From Devosia sp. LC5 (lineage in GTDB: Bacteria > Pseudomonadota > Alphaproteobacteria > Rhizobiales > Devosiaceae): 64,000 nt of DNA. This document shows, in pieces, positions 34,793 through 42,725 of the stretch. The number at the start of each line of letters is the position of its first letter. Positions within the stretch are counted from its first letter, which is position 1. The notes beneath the pieces were generated by a model. The model was not told where the DNA came from, did no database searches, and was given only the letters and a program-made list of their open reading frames with translations. The DNA is taken from positions 89,261 through 153,260 of the forward strand of contig NZ_JNNO01000047.1 in assembly GCF_000735585.1 (NCBI RefSeq), written 5' to 3'. The position numbers and the translations under genes were made by a program.

Positions 34793-34951
34793 ATGATCTC
34801 GGCCATAGCCAGTTTTCTGCGTGACGATGCGGGTATCAGCACCGTCGAATATGGCTTGATCGCAGCAATCATCGTGGTGGCGACCACTTGCGCTGTTTCT
34901 GCGGCCGGCTTCAGCCTGGCCGATATTGCGAACCTGGCACAGGCCCACTAG
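34793..34951 (+). CDS. Orphan Flp family type IVb pilin
   Basis: 52 aa from ATG 34793 with GGAAGG about 12 bases upstream. Prepilin leader ends at Gly14, then ISTVEYGLIAAIIVVATTCA: Glu +5, Tyr +6 as in Flp pilins, with a shorter tail than the pilin at 3338 and a Cys within the helix. It is about 30 kb from the cpa locus and has no assembly genes beside it. Probably a minor or alternative pilin processed by CpaA. Confidence 0.88.
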   Translation: MISAIASFLRDDAGISTVEYGLIAAIIVVATTCAVSAAGFSLADIANLAQAH

Positions 34952-35002
34952 GCCAGCGCAGGCCGCGTCGCTCTCACAGATTTCTGGATATAGGCGTGGT
35001 CT

Positions 35003-35362
35003 TCAGCGCGGATGGGCGGCTTCGGCATCCCAGCTTCGCTTGCGCGGTTTTGGTTTTGCCGCGGCATTGCTCATTGCCAGGTCGAGCTGGTCACGCAATT
35101 GCGTGCTGGGCGTGAAGATTACCGTATGGCGCGGGGAAATCCGATGCTCGGTGCCGGTGCGGGGATTGCGCCCGAGCCGTTCGGCACGCGGCCGGACTTG
35201 CAGCGAACCGAAAGCGGTGAGCTTGACGCCCTCGCCCGCCATCAGCGCTTCCCCGATCAGGGCGAACATGGCCTCGCCAATGGCGGCCACTTCAGGCTTG
35301 GAAATGCCGGTCTTTCGAGCTGCAGCTTCGCTGAGCATTGCACGCGTTATGGTCTTGCTCAC
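35003..35362 (-). CDS. IHF/HU family DNA-binding protein
   Basis: 119 aa from GTG 35362, chosen because GGAAGGACAATC gives a strong ribosome binding site directly before it; the ATG at 35392 has none. HU/IHF fold: 'ITRAMLSEAAARKTGISKPE', 'GEGVKLTAFGSLQVRPRAER' and the DNA-contacting arm 'GRNPRTGTEHRISPRHTVIF', which is IHF-alpha-like. A basic tail 'AAAKPKPRKRSW' is an addition to the core. Divergent from rirA. May be an accessory nucleoid protein, not the main IHF. Confidence 0.9.
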   Translation of the reverse strand: MSKTITRAMLSEAAARKTGISKPEVAAIGEAMFALIGEALMAGEGVKLTAFGSLQVRPRAERLGRNPRTGTEHRISPRHTVIFTPSTQLRDQLDLAMSNAAAKPKPRKRSWDAEAAHPR

Positions 35363-35440
35363 GATTGTCCTTCCTTCCCCTATTAAGTTCATAGGAGGAA
35401 TTTAAGTCGCTGTCCAGCGCCGCGCCGCCCTACGCAAACT

Positions 35441-35455
35441 TGAACTGATCGTTCA
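35441..35455. promoter_or_regulatory. Inverted repeat in the IHF-like/rirA intergenic region
   Basis: TGAACTGATCGTTCA: a TGAAC half-site and its complement GTTCA separated by 5 bases, followed by a TTGACT (35463-35468) and a TAAGCT (35485-35490) that could form a rirA promoter. Operator function is a guess. Confidence 0.35.
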
Positions 35456-35599
35456 GGTTTAGTTGACTTATTTTAGAATGGTTATAAGCTAGCGGCCAGT
35501 TCAAGCGTGCTTGCAGCAACATCAACGTCCTGGGCGCCCGCCATTTTTGGCCGCGCTGCGGGTATAATCCGGGTTCCGACTCGGCAGAAAGGTCCATAC

Positions 35600-36061
35600 G
35601 TGAGACTGACGCGTCAATCCAACTATGCCATTCGCGCCCTGGTCTATTGCGCGGTCAACGAGCCTGGGCTCAGCCGCGTCGCTGATATCGCCAAGGCCTA
35701 TTCCATTTCCGAACTCTTCCTGTTCAAGCTGATCAAGCCGCTGGTGGAAAACGGGCTGATCGAAACCGTGCGCGGCCGCCATGGCGGCATCAAGCTGGGC
35801 AAGCCCGCCGAACAGATCACCCTGCTCGACACCATCCGCCTCACCGAAGAGAATTTTGCCCTGGCCGAATGCTTCGAGGATGGCGCCGATTGCCCGCTGA
35901 TCGGGGAATGCGATCTTAACGGTGCGCTGCGCGAAGCGCTGGGCGCCTTTTTCACCGTGCTGCAGAAATATACCATTGCCGATCTGGCCAGCAAGAAGCG
36001 CTCGATCCGCGATCGTTTGGGCCTCAATGTCATCGACGCCATGATGGCGCCCGCCGAATAA
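35600..36061 (+). CDS. rirA: RirA, rhizobial iron regulator (Rrf2 family Fe-S repressor)
   Basis: 153 aa from GTG 35600, with AGAAAGG upstream; the product starts 'RLTRQSNYAIRALVYCAVNE', which matches RirA. The winged HTH 'LSRVADIAKAYSISELFLFK' and the wing 'VRGRHGGIKLGKPA' are conserved. The three cysteines of the Fe-S site are in 'AECFEDGADCPLIGEC'. RirA represses iron-uptake genes in iron-replete cells in the Hyphomicrobiales. Divergent from the IHF-like gene; a terminator follows at 36087. A candidate target, a siderophore-iron reductase, lies at 43495. Confidence 0.92.
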   Translation: MRLTRQSNYAIRALVYCAVNEPGLSRVADIAKAYSISELFLFKLIKPLVENGLIETVRGRHGGIKLGKPAEQITLLDTIRLTEENFALAECFEDGADCPLIGECDLNGALREALGAFFTVLQKYTIADLASKKRSIRDRLGLNVIDAMMAPAE

Positions 36062-36086
36062 CTTTTTGCCCTTCGTTTTGCCTTTG

Positions 36087-36117
36087 ACGCCGCCCCGGTC
36101 CGCCAGGGCGGCGTTTT
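36087..36117 (+). terminator. Rho-independent terminator of rirA
   Basis: ACGCCGCCC (36087-36095) / GGGCGGCGT (36106-36114), a 9-bp perfect stem followed by TTTT. 26 bases after the rirA stop. Confidence 0.8.
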
Positions 36118-36150
36118 GCATTTTACAGCACAAATTCTATAAATATGAGT

Positions 36151-36309
36151 TTGACAGTCATGATTAGATATGGTTTTCTCCGGTCATCGCAAGCGCGCTG
36201 ACATTGGCCTGAGGGGTAGGCCTGCCAGCGCCGCGGGCGGCACGACGGGGCTTGCTGCTACCGTCTCCCCGGGCTGGTCAGGGTCCTCAACGCCCTGACC
36301 AGCCTTTTT
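36151..36309 (+). ncRNA. Putative terminated leader RNA or attenuator upstream of ABC-F gene
   Basis: A TTGACA (36151-36156) starts this segment. A second intrinsic terminator sits only 58 bases before the ABC-F start: 10-bp perfect stem CTGGTCAGGG (36274-36283) / CCCTGACCAG (36293-36302), then CCTTTTT. Between them is a small hairpin GGCCTGAGGGGTAGGCC. A 13-codon frame (ATG ATT AGA ...; MIRYGFLRSSQAR) starts just after the TTGACA. The segment may be an attenuator with a leader peptide, as known for some ABC-F resistance genes, or a separate small RNA. No -10 is certain. Confidence 0.45.
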
Positions 36310-36367
36310 GCACGCATTGATCTGGCAGGCCGCCTGTGATCTATCCGGGCCGAAATCCGGGATCCTC

Positions 36368-38179
36368 ATGGCCGCTGCACCGCTTCTTTCGCTTCAGAAT
36401 ATTCACCTGACTTTCGGCGGCACCACGCTGCTCGAAAGCGCCGAGTTGATCGTTTCGCCCGGCCAGCGTATCGCGCTGGTGGGGCGCAATGGTTCGGGCA
36501 AGTCGACCCTGCTCAAGATTGCCGCCGGCGATGTGCAGCATGATGGCGGGGTGCGCTTTGTCGAACCCAGCGCCACTGTGCGCTATCTGCCGCAAGAGCC
36601 TGACCTGTCGGCCTTTGCCACGACGCTCGCCTATGTCGAAGCGGGCCTGGGGCCGGGCGACGACATCTATCGCGCGCAATATCTGCTCAATTCGCTGGGC
36701 CTGACCGGCGAGGAAAGCCCCAAGAATCTCTCGGGTGGCGAAGGCCGCCGGGCGGCTTTGGCGCGGGTTCTGGCGCCCAAGCCCGATATCCTGCTGCTGG
36801 ACGAGCCCACCAACCATCTCGATCTGCCGGCCATCGAATGGCTGCAGGCGGAACTGAATTCCCTGCGCTCGGCCATGGTGCTGATCAGCCACGATCGCCG
36901 CTTCCTCTCCGACCTTACCCGCGCCACCGTGTGGCTCGACCGCGGCCTCACCCGCCGGCTCGACAAGGGCTTTTCGGCCTTTGAAGCCTGGCGCGACACG
37001 GTGTTGGAAGAAGAAGAGCGCGACCGCCACAAGCTCGACCGCCAGATCGTGCGCGAAGAGCATTGGCTGCGCTATGGCGTTACCGCCCGCCGCAAGCGCA
37101 ATGTCGGGCGCCTCGAGCGTCTCGGCGCCCTGCGCCAGGACCGGCGCGAACAGCGCCGCGTGACCGGCACGGTCAACATGAATGTGTCGGAGGGCCGCAC
37201 TTCGGGTGCGCTGGTGGTGGAAGCCGAAAACATCAGCAAGACCTATGGCGACCGCGTCATCGTCAGTGATTTTTCGACCCGCGTGCTGCGCGGCGATCGC
37301 ATCGGCATTGTCGGCCCCAATGGTGCGGGCAAGACCACGCTGATCAAGATGCTGACCGGACTGCTCAAACCCGATAGCGGCAAGATCAAGCTGGGTTCGG
37401 CGCTGGAGCTGGCCATGCTTGACCAGGGCCGCGCCAAGCTGGTGCCCGAAACCCGCCTCAAGGACGCGCTGACCGGCGGGGGCAGCGACACCATCCACAT
37501 CAATGGCGAAGCGCGCCATGTCGTGGGCTATATGAAGGATTTCCTGTTCACCCCCGAACAGGCCAATACGCCCATCGGCAAGCTCTCGGGCGGCGAACGT
37601 GCCCGTGTGGCATTGGCTCGCGCCCTGTCGCTGCCCTCCAACTTCCTGGTGCTGGACGAGCCGACCAATGATCTGGATCTGGAAACCCTCGACCTGCTCG
37701 AGGAAATGGTCTCGGATTATTCCGGCACTGCCATCGTGGTCAGCCACGATCGTGACTTCCTCGATCGCGTCGCGACCTCCGTGATCATCGCCGAAGGCGA
37801 GGGCATCTGGACCGAATATGCCGGTGGCTATTCCGACATGGTCATCCAGCGCGGCGAGGGCGTCAACGCGCGCGCCGCCGTCACCAAGGCCCATCGTGCC
37901 GGCAAGACGGCCCTGGCGCAGACCAGCGCGGCTACAGCCAAGCGCAAGCTCTCCTTCAAGGAAAAGCACGCACTCGAAACCCTGCCCAGGGACATCGAAA
38001 AGCTCGAAGCCGAGATCAAGGCGCTCAACGCTGCGCTCGCCGATGGCAGCCTTTATAGCAAGGACCCCGCCGGCTTCGCCGCCAAGTCCAAGGCGCTGGC
38101 GGCCGCCGAAAGCAAGCGTGCTGCGGCAGAGGAGCAATGGCTGGAACTGGAATTGCTGCGGGAAGAGCTTGAGGGTTAG
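36368..38179 (+). CDS. ABC-F family ATPase (Uup-like)
   Basis: 603 aa from ATG 36368. Two ABC domains in one soluble chain, no membrane segments. Domain 1: Walker A 'GRNGSGKST' (39-47), signature 'LSGGEGRR', Walker B 'ILLLDEPTNHLD'. Inter-domain linker with a basic 'RRKRNVGRLERLG' region. Domain 2: 'GPNGAGKTT', 'LSGGERAR', 'VLDEPTNDLD'. C-terminal coiled coil (about 520-603) typical of Uup. ABC-F proteins act on the ribosome (Uup, EttA, resistance types). The preceding terminator leader suggests conditional expression. Confidence 0.93.
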   Translation: MAAAPLLSLQNIHLTFGGTTLLESAELIVSPGQRIALVGRNGSGKSTLLKIAAGDVQHDGGVRFVEPSATVRYLPQEPDLSAFATTLAYVEAGLGPGDDIYRAQYLLNSLGLTGEESPKNLSGGEGRRAALARVLAPKPDILLLDEPTNHLDLPAIEWLQAELNSLRSAMVLISHDRRFLSDLTRATVWLDRGLTRRLDKGFSAFEAWRDTVLEEEERDRHKLDRQIVREEHWLRYGVTARRKRNVGRLERLGALRQDRREQRRVTGTVNMNVSEGRTSGALVVEAENISKTYGDRVIVSDFSTRVLRGDRIGIVGPNGAGKTTLIKMLTGLLKPDSGKIKLGSALELAMLDQGRAKLVPETRLKDALTGGGSDTIHINGEARHVVGYMKDFLFTPEQANTPIGKLSGGERARVALARALSLPSNFLVLDEPTNDLDLETLDLLEEMVSDYSGTAIVVSHDRDFLDRVATSVIIAEGEGIWTEYAGGYSDMVIQRGEGVNARAAVTKAHRAGKTALAQTSAATAKRKLSFKEKHALETLPRDIEKLEAEIKALNAALADGSLYSKDPAGFAAKSKALAAAESKRAAAEEQWLELELLREELEG

Positions 38180-38215
38180 AAGGAGGGGCAAACCAGCACG
38201 TTTGCCCCTCAGGTC

Positions 38216-39112
38216 TTACCCGTTGGCATTGCTCCGCCGCCGGTATTCGCTTGCGACATAAAGGCAAGCCAGCGCAAAGGCGGCGCCGATGCCCACTTGC
38301 GCCCAGTCCATGCGGGCGATCAGGTCGGTGGCGTAGCTGATCGCGCTGAAGGGCTCCTTGCCCAGGAACCAGACGTCGATATAGCCGTCCTCGGTCAGCG
38401 GGAAAGTGGTGCGATAGCCCAAATAATCCCAGGTATGGGTGGTAAAGGGATGCAGCCCCCCCATTGTGACCCATTCGAGCATGGCCACGATGGATGGCAG
38501 GAGCAGCGACACCGGAATAGCCCAGCGGCCGATAGCCGTGGCCAGGGCCCCGACCAGCGCCATGAAGGGCAGATACCAGAGCAGGCCACAGATCATGGTC
38601 ACCAGGATCGCCAGCGCCACATGGCCATAGATGGCCGCAATGCTGCCCAGCGCGGCAAAACTGCCGGTGCCGTTGATCATGGTGGTGACGAACGCCACGC
38701 CATAAAGCAGCAATCCGCTGAGCAGGGCCACGCCATAGACCGTGCCGGGCAGGATGGTGATGGCGGCCGCAAGTTTGCTGAGCAGCACCTTGAAATCGGT
38801 GACCGGCATGGATTTCCAGAACAGCATGGAATTGTTGCGCTTGTCGGCGGCAAAGCCATCGGCGCAATAAAAGAACAGCGTGGCGATCAGATAGAGCGAC
38901 CAGGCAATGCCAAAGCCGAGGAAACTCAATTCATAGATGCGCAGCGGGGCGATGGTGAACATGGCCCCCGAGAACCGCGCGTCGACGCGGCCTACGGTAA
39001 AGGCCAGGATCGTGGCGCCGAACAGCAGCACGACCAGCAGCAGCGGACCATAGAGAAAGGCCCCCTTGTGCTCGATGAACTCGCGCCGCACCAGGGCAAT
39101 GAAAGCCTTCAT
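38216..39112 (-). CDS. ABC-2 type exporter permease
   Basis: 298 aa, six hydrophobic segments (for example 'LFGATILAFTVGRV', 'FLGFGIAWSLYLIATLFFYC', 'GHVALAILVTMICGLLWYLP'). Contains 'DGFAADKRNNSMLFWKSMPVTD', a common feature of YtrC/ABC-2 permeases. Start ATG overlaps the ATPase stop. Membrane half of the exporter controlled by the GntR gene at 40005. Confidence 0.88.
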   Translation of the reverse strand: MKAFIALVRREFIEHKGAFLYGPLLLVVLLFGATILAFTVGRVDARFSGAMFTIAPLRIYELSFLGFGIAWSLYLIATLFFYCADGFAADKRNNSMLFWKSMPVTDFKVLLSKLAAAITILPGTVYGVALLSGLLLYGVAFVTTMINGTGSFAALGSIAAIYGHVALAILVTMICGLLWYLPFMALVGALATAIGRWAIPVSLLLPSIVAMLEWVTMGGLHPFTTHTWDYLGYRTTFPLTEDGYIDVWFLGKEPFSAISYATDLIARMDWAQVGIGAAFALACLYVASEYRRRSNANG

Positions 39113-40008
39113 TGGGCGGGCTCCGGATTGGCGGTGGGCCGCTGCATCAGCGCGACGAAAAGGTCCGACAGGGTCGGTGTCGAGAGCGTGCCATAGGGTT
39201 CAAGCTCGGCGCGATCGACCCCATCAAAGATCATCACGGTCTGGCCGAAGCGGGTTTCCTCATAAACCGGGCCAAGCGCCCGTGCCTGCGCCTGCAGTCC
39301 GGGATCGTTGACAACCAATTGGGTGAACTTGTCGTTCACCGTTTCCATCTGCATATGCAGGATCAGTTCGCCATCGCGGATGAACATGATGTCGGACAGC
39401 ATGAACTCGATCTCATCCACCTGGTGGGTCGTGATGAGCAGGGTGCGCTCCTCTGTCATGTAGTCTTCCAGCAGCCGCCGGTAGAAGCGCTTGCGATAGG
39501 TGATGTCGAGGCCCAGCGTGGGCTCGTCCAGCACCAGCAGCTTGGCGTCGATTGCCATCACCACAGCCAGATGCAGTTGCGCGATCATGCCCTTGGAAAG
39601 GGTCTTGATCTTCATGTCGGGCTTGATGTCGGTGCCCGTCAGGAAGCTCTGCGCCTTGGCCTGGCTGAAATTGGGATGGATGTTGGAGAGCAGGGCAAAC
39701 AGTTCCCGCACCCGCAAGAAGCGCGGCAGGCTGGCTACATCCGAAATGAAGGCGACATTTTCCATCAGCTTGGCGCGCCTGGCGAAGGGGTCTTCCCCCA
39801 AAACGCGGATAGTGCCTTCGCAATTGGTCAGGCCCAGCATGGCATTGAGCGTGGTGGTCTTGCCCGCGCCATTGTGGCCGATCAGGCCATAGATACGGCC
39901 GGGCGGGATATCGAAATCCAGCCCATGCAGGATTTCCTTGCCGCCGAATTTCTTGCGCAGGCCGCGAGCGGAGACGATGGGTTCGACCGAAGCGGAAAGA
40001 TCCGTCAT
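39109..40008 (-). CDS. ABC exporter ATP-binding protein
   Basis: 299 aa. One ABC domain: Walker A 'GHNGAGKTT', a variant signature 'LSKGMIAQLHLAVVM' (LSKG in place of LSGG, frequent in YtrB-like ATPases), Walker B 'LLVLDEPTLGLD'. Its start overlaps the GntR stop (ATGA) and its stop overlaps the permease start, so the three are tightly coupled. Probably exports a lipid-active or antibiotic-like compound. Confidence 0.92.
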   Translation of the reverse strand: MTDLSASVEPIVSARGLRKKFGGKEILHGLDFDIPPGRIYGLIGHNGAGKTTTLNAMLGLTNCEGTIRVLGEDPFARRAKLMENVAFISDVASLPRFLRVRELFALLSNIHPNFSQAKAQSFLTGTDIKPDMKIKTLSKGMIAQLHLAVVMAIDAKLLVLDEPTLGLDITYRKRFYRRLLEDYMTEERTLLITTHQVDEIEFMLSDIMFIRDGELILHMQMETVNDKFTQLVVNDPGLQAQARALGPVYEETRFGQTVMIFDGVDRAELEPYGTLSTPTLSDLFVALMQRPTANPEPAQ

Positions 40009-40388
40009 TTTTGATCAGCCTCTTGTGCGGGAGCAGGAGTGGGAATTTTTGCGAGCAGGGTGGCCACGTCCAATTCGAGCGCAGCAATTTGAGCGGCGAT
40101 GCGGGGCCAGTCTTCCCTAAGAAATTTGTCTCGTTCATGGGCGAGCAATTCAGCCCGCGCTCCGGTTTTAACGAACATGCCCAGTCCCCTTCGCTTTTCC
40201 ACCACCCCGATATCGACCAGAGCTTCGAATGCCTTGGTGACCGTCAACGGATTGACCGAAAGGTCCCCGGCAATCTGGCGAACCGATGGCAGGGCATCCC
40301 CTTCCGCCGCCGCGCCGCGCAGGATCATCTCGATAAGCCGCTGCCGGATCTGCACGAAGATCGGCTGGCTGGTGTGAAAATCATCCAT
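40005..40388 (-). CDS. GntR family regulator, YtrA subfamily
   Basis: 127 aa, short as usual for YtrA types. Winged HTH: 'PIFVQIRQRLIEMILRGA', 'LPSVRQIAGDLSVNPLTVTKAFEALVDIGVVEKRRG', then a short helical dimerisation tail. Likely represses its own operon (regulator, ATPase, permease) through the palindrome at 40403-40428. Confidence 0.93.
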   Translation of the reverse strand: MDDFHTSQPIFVQIRQRLIEMILRGAAAEGDALPSVRQIAGDLSVNPLTVTKAFEALVDIGVVEKRRGLGMFVKTGARAELLAHERDKFLREDWPRIAAQIAALELDVATLLAKIPTPAPAQEADQK

Positions 40389-40402
40389 GTGTTGTGCCTG
40401 TG

Positions 40403-40428
40403 TAGTGTATTAGTTATGTAGCACACTA
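40403..40428. promoter_or_regulatory. Candidate YtrA-type operator
   Basis: TAGTGT (40403-40408) and its complement ACACTA (40423-40428) flank a 14-base AT-rich core that is partly symmetric too (AGTGTATTA versus AGTGTGCTA read from the other strand). It lies 15 bases upstream of the GntR start codon, where autoregulatory YtrA operators are normally found. Confidence 0.5.
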
Positions 40429-40475
40429 AAATATGGTGTCAAGAGGAGGAAGTGGCGGCGTTCTGGGGGGTGAGG

Positions 40476-42122
40476 TTAGCCGACCAGCACGGGTTGCGTG
40501 CAGCGCACGCCATAGACCTGCACATCGGCCTCGCCGATAGAGACGCCCAAAGCATCCAGCAGTCCAGACAAAATGGGGTCGAGCGGCGCCGCTAGCGGGG
40601 TTAGCAAGGCATCGAGCGCCGGCACGAGAACGGCTGAGAGAACCGAGCCTAGGCCGAGCAGGCCGCCCAGTTGCAGATTGCCCAGCAGCGAACCGAGTAG
40701 CGAACCCAAAATGGTCGTGGTCTTGGCGGTCTTGACAGTGTCTGCGGCGATCTCGCTGGGCGAAAAGGACAGGGGAACGGGTGTAAGCTGGGCAATTTCG
40801 GCCTGGGCAAATGCGGTAATTGGTATCCCCAGAAGGACGAGGAGATTGGCAGGGCTTTCAATGGGCGCCTTGTCGAATGAGCCGAAATTGGCAACCTCGC
40901 CCACTACGATTTTTGCTGCTCCCGGCCTCGCATTAATGACCGCCGAGCCGGAGACATTGGTGCCGATAGGACAGGTCGCCGAGGCAACACTGGCTTCCGA
41001 ATGAGCAACCTGAACATAAAGTGGCAAATTTACCGCAAGGACATCCAAGAGCAGTTTCAGCTTGAGGCGAATGACAAGACTGAGCCGCACTTGGGCCGTT
41101 CGCACTACGGTCTGTGCCGGCCCGATCGCGTACCAGCTGCCGCCCTGTGGCGGCTCACCAATGGCCAATTTAAGCTCGACGATCAGGGTTTCGCCTAGCT
41201 TAAGCGGGAGTTCTGCCGAGACCTGATGCGTGCCGTCGCTGATCGCGGCACTGGCCGATAGCAGGTCCAGTGCCGAAATCTTGGTGAAGAGGCCGTTGGC
41301 GGCGCCGGTGCCGATGTCGAAATCGCCGAGTTGCCCCAATTGCAGCAGCTTGCCGATCGGCACAGTGCCGTTATTCCCCGCTGTGTTGGCCAGCGCCAGC
41401 ATAGCGGTGCGCTGGGCGCCCGTCAGCAGGTCGGCCAATGCAGCGGCCAATTGGCCGTGATCTGCACGCATGGCGAGCAGGTCGTTATAGGTTCCGACGC
41501 TGACGCCCAGCTTGATGGCCAGTTGATCGAGAAAGGCGAAAAGGTCGACCTTGGCATTGACGAGACCGTTATAGTCCAGCGCAGTCAACTCGATATTGGT
41601 GCCAAGCAGCTTGTTGAGCACGGCATTGGCCAAGCCATCCTTGACGCTTGCCAGCCGCGAGCCCACCGAAAAAGCCACTTGCGGGGTCACCGTGGCGATT
41701 GCCGTGGCGCCCAGCGTCGGCGGCTCCGCCCAGCAATTGGCAAAATGCAGGGTGCCCGGTTTGCTGAAGGAAACCTGGACGGCGTTGGTCGGCGTGGCAT
41801 TGACAACGAAGCGGCTTTCGACCGCCACTGCCGGATCGGGATTGTAGTTTCCCGTCACCACGGTCAGGCCGGCTTGCGAATCGGCTCTCATCAGCCCCGC
41901 ATCCATTAGCGCGCTATAGGCCACGCTCTGGGCAGCGGCAGGATTATTGGCTGCGGCGAGGGCTGCCAGATCCACCCCGTTCTGGATGCCCCGCCGCTCG
42001 TGATAAAGCCCCGCCGCATCCACCGCGATGGCGGCGACCACGCTGGCCACGACAAAGCCTGCCGCGAACATCACGACCATATTGCCGCGCTGGTCCGCGC
42101 AGAACCGCCGCCAAAGCGTCAT
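40476..42122 (-). CDS. TadG-like pilus-associated protein
   Basis: 548 aa. Starts with the TadG/TadE-type N-terminus 'FCADQRGNMVVMFAAGFVVA' (membrane anchor, about 14-36), then 'AAGLYHERRGIQNGVDLAALAA', the usual 'Tad_Flp N-terminal' word. A large repetitive exported region of Ala/Leu-rich sequence follows, ending 'YGVRCTQPVLVG'. Long stretches are low-complexity (for example 'LGSLLGSLLGNLQLGGLLGL'). Overlaps the TadE-like gene (ATGA). Not adjacent to the cpa locus. Confidence 0.8.
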   Translation of the reverse strand: MTLWRRFCADQRGNMVVMFAAGFVVASVVAAIAVDAAGLYHERRGIQNGVDLAALAAANNPAAAQSVAYSALMDAGLMRADSQAGLTVVTGNYNPDPAVAVESRFVVNATPTNAVQVSFSKPGTLHFANCWAEPPTLGATAIATVTPQVAFSVGSRLASVKDGLANAVLNKLLGTNIELTALDYNGLVNAKVDLFAFLDQLAIKLGVSVGTYNDLLAMRADHGQLAAALADLLTGAQRTAMLALANTAGNNGTVPIGKLLQLGQLGDFDIGTGAANGLFTKISALDLLSASAAISDGTHQVSAELPLKLGETLIVELKLAIGEPPQGGSWYAIGPAQTVVRTAQVRLSLVIRLKLKLLLDVLAVNLPLYVQVAHSEASVASATCPIGTNVSGSAVINARPGAAKIVVGEVANFGSFDKAPIESPANLLVLLGIPITAFAQAEIAQLTPVPLSFSPSEIAADTVKTAKTTTILGSLLGSLLGNLQLGGLLGLGSVLSAVLVPALDALLTPLAAPLDPILSGLLDALGVSIGEADVQVYGVRCTQPVLVG

Positions 42123-42547
42123 ATACCGCCCCGGCGAATGGTCGAACTGTAGGCGATCTCCTGGCTGGGCAGGGGCAGCGGCACATAGAGGTTCCAGATC
42201 GGCAAATCCGAGGCGTTGTAGCGCAGGGTAACCCGATACTGATTAGGATCGGTCGTGCTGTCGCCGATCGTGTGAGTCAGCCGGGACCTATCGATCAGCA
42301 TGTAGCTGGCGGCATTATCGTCGAGGAAGTCCTCGACCAGGCGGTTGCGTTCGGTCTGGTTGAGCCCGGCAATCGCGGTTCGTGCCGCATCGGCGGACAA
42401 TTGCTGGAGAGAATGAGCGGCACCGAAATAGATGCCATAAGCCAGCATGCCAGTTAATAGCAGCAAAAAAACCGGCGTCAGAATGGCGAACTCCACGGCA
42501 GAGGTCGCCCGGTCGTCGCGAGCCCACGATATAAAACGGGATCGCAT
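42119..42547 (-). CDS. TadE-like pilus assembly protein
   Basis: 142 aa. TadE motif 'DRATSAVEFAILTPVFLLLLTGM' near residues 13-35, a single transmembrane helix, and a periplasmic tail ('AARTAIAGLNQTERNR', 'YNASDLPIWNLYVPLPLP'). First of a two-gene unit with the TadG-like gene downstream. Separated by 178 bases from divergent cutC. Confidence 0.88.
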   Translation of the reverse strand: MRSRFISWARDDRATSAVEFAILTPVFLLLLTGMLAYGIYFGAAHSLQQLSADAARTAIAGLNQTERNRLVEDFLDDNAASYMLIDRSRLTHTIGDSTTDPNQYRVTLRYNASDLPIWNLYVPLPLPSQEIAYSSTIRRGGI

Positions 42548-42725
42548 AATAAGCCTCCCAGCGCGTGATTTCTGGCTAAAGCCTGCGCTGCATGTGTTGA
42601 TGCTTCGTCAATATCCACAGCGCACTATTACCTATGCTCAATTTATAGGCATCGATTTCAGCCCGAAATCTCCTTGCTGCCCAGCGTGTTGGCGGCTACC
42701 AATCCATACCAATAGGAGACCAGTG

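Noticed and set aside
36120..36309. Possibility that the ABC-F leader is the SRP (4.5S) RNA or another known riboswitch
   Set aside because: It lacks the conserved SRP GGAAGCAGCC loop and I could match no riboswitch core; kept only as an unnamed terminated leader.
36341..38191. 616-codon minus-strand open frame across the ABC-F gene
   Set aside because: Antisense shadow; the plus strand carries complete Walker and signature motifs.
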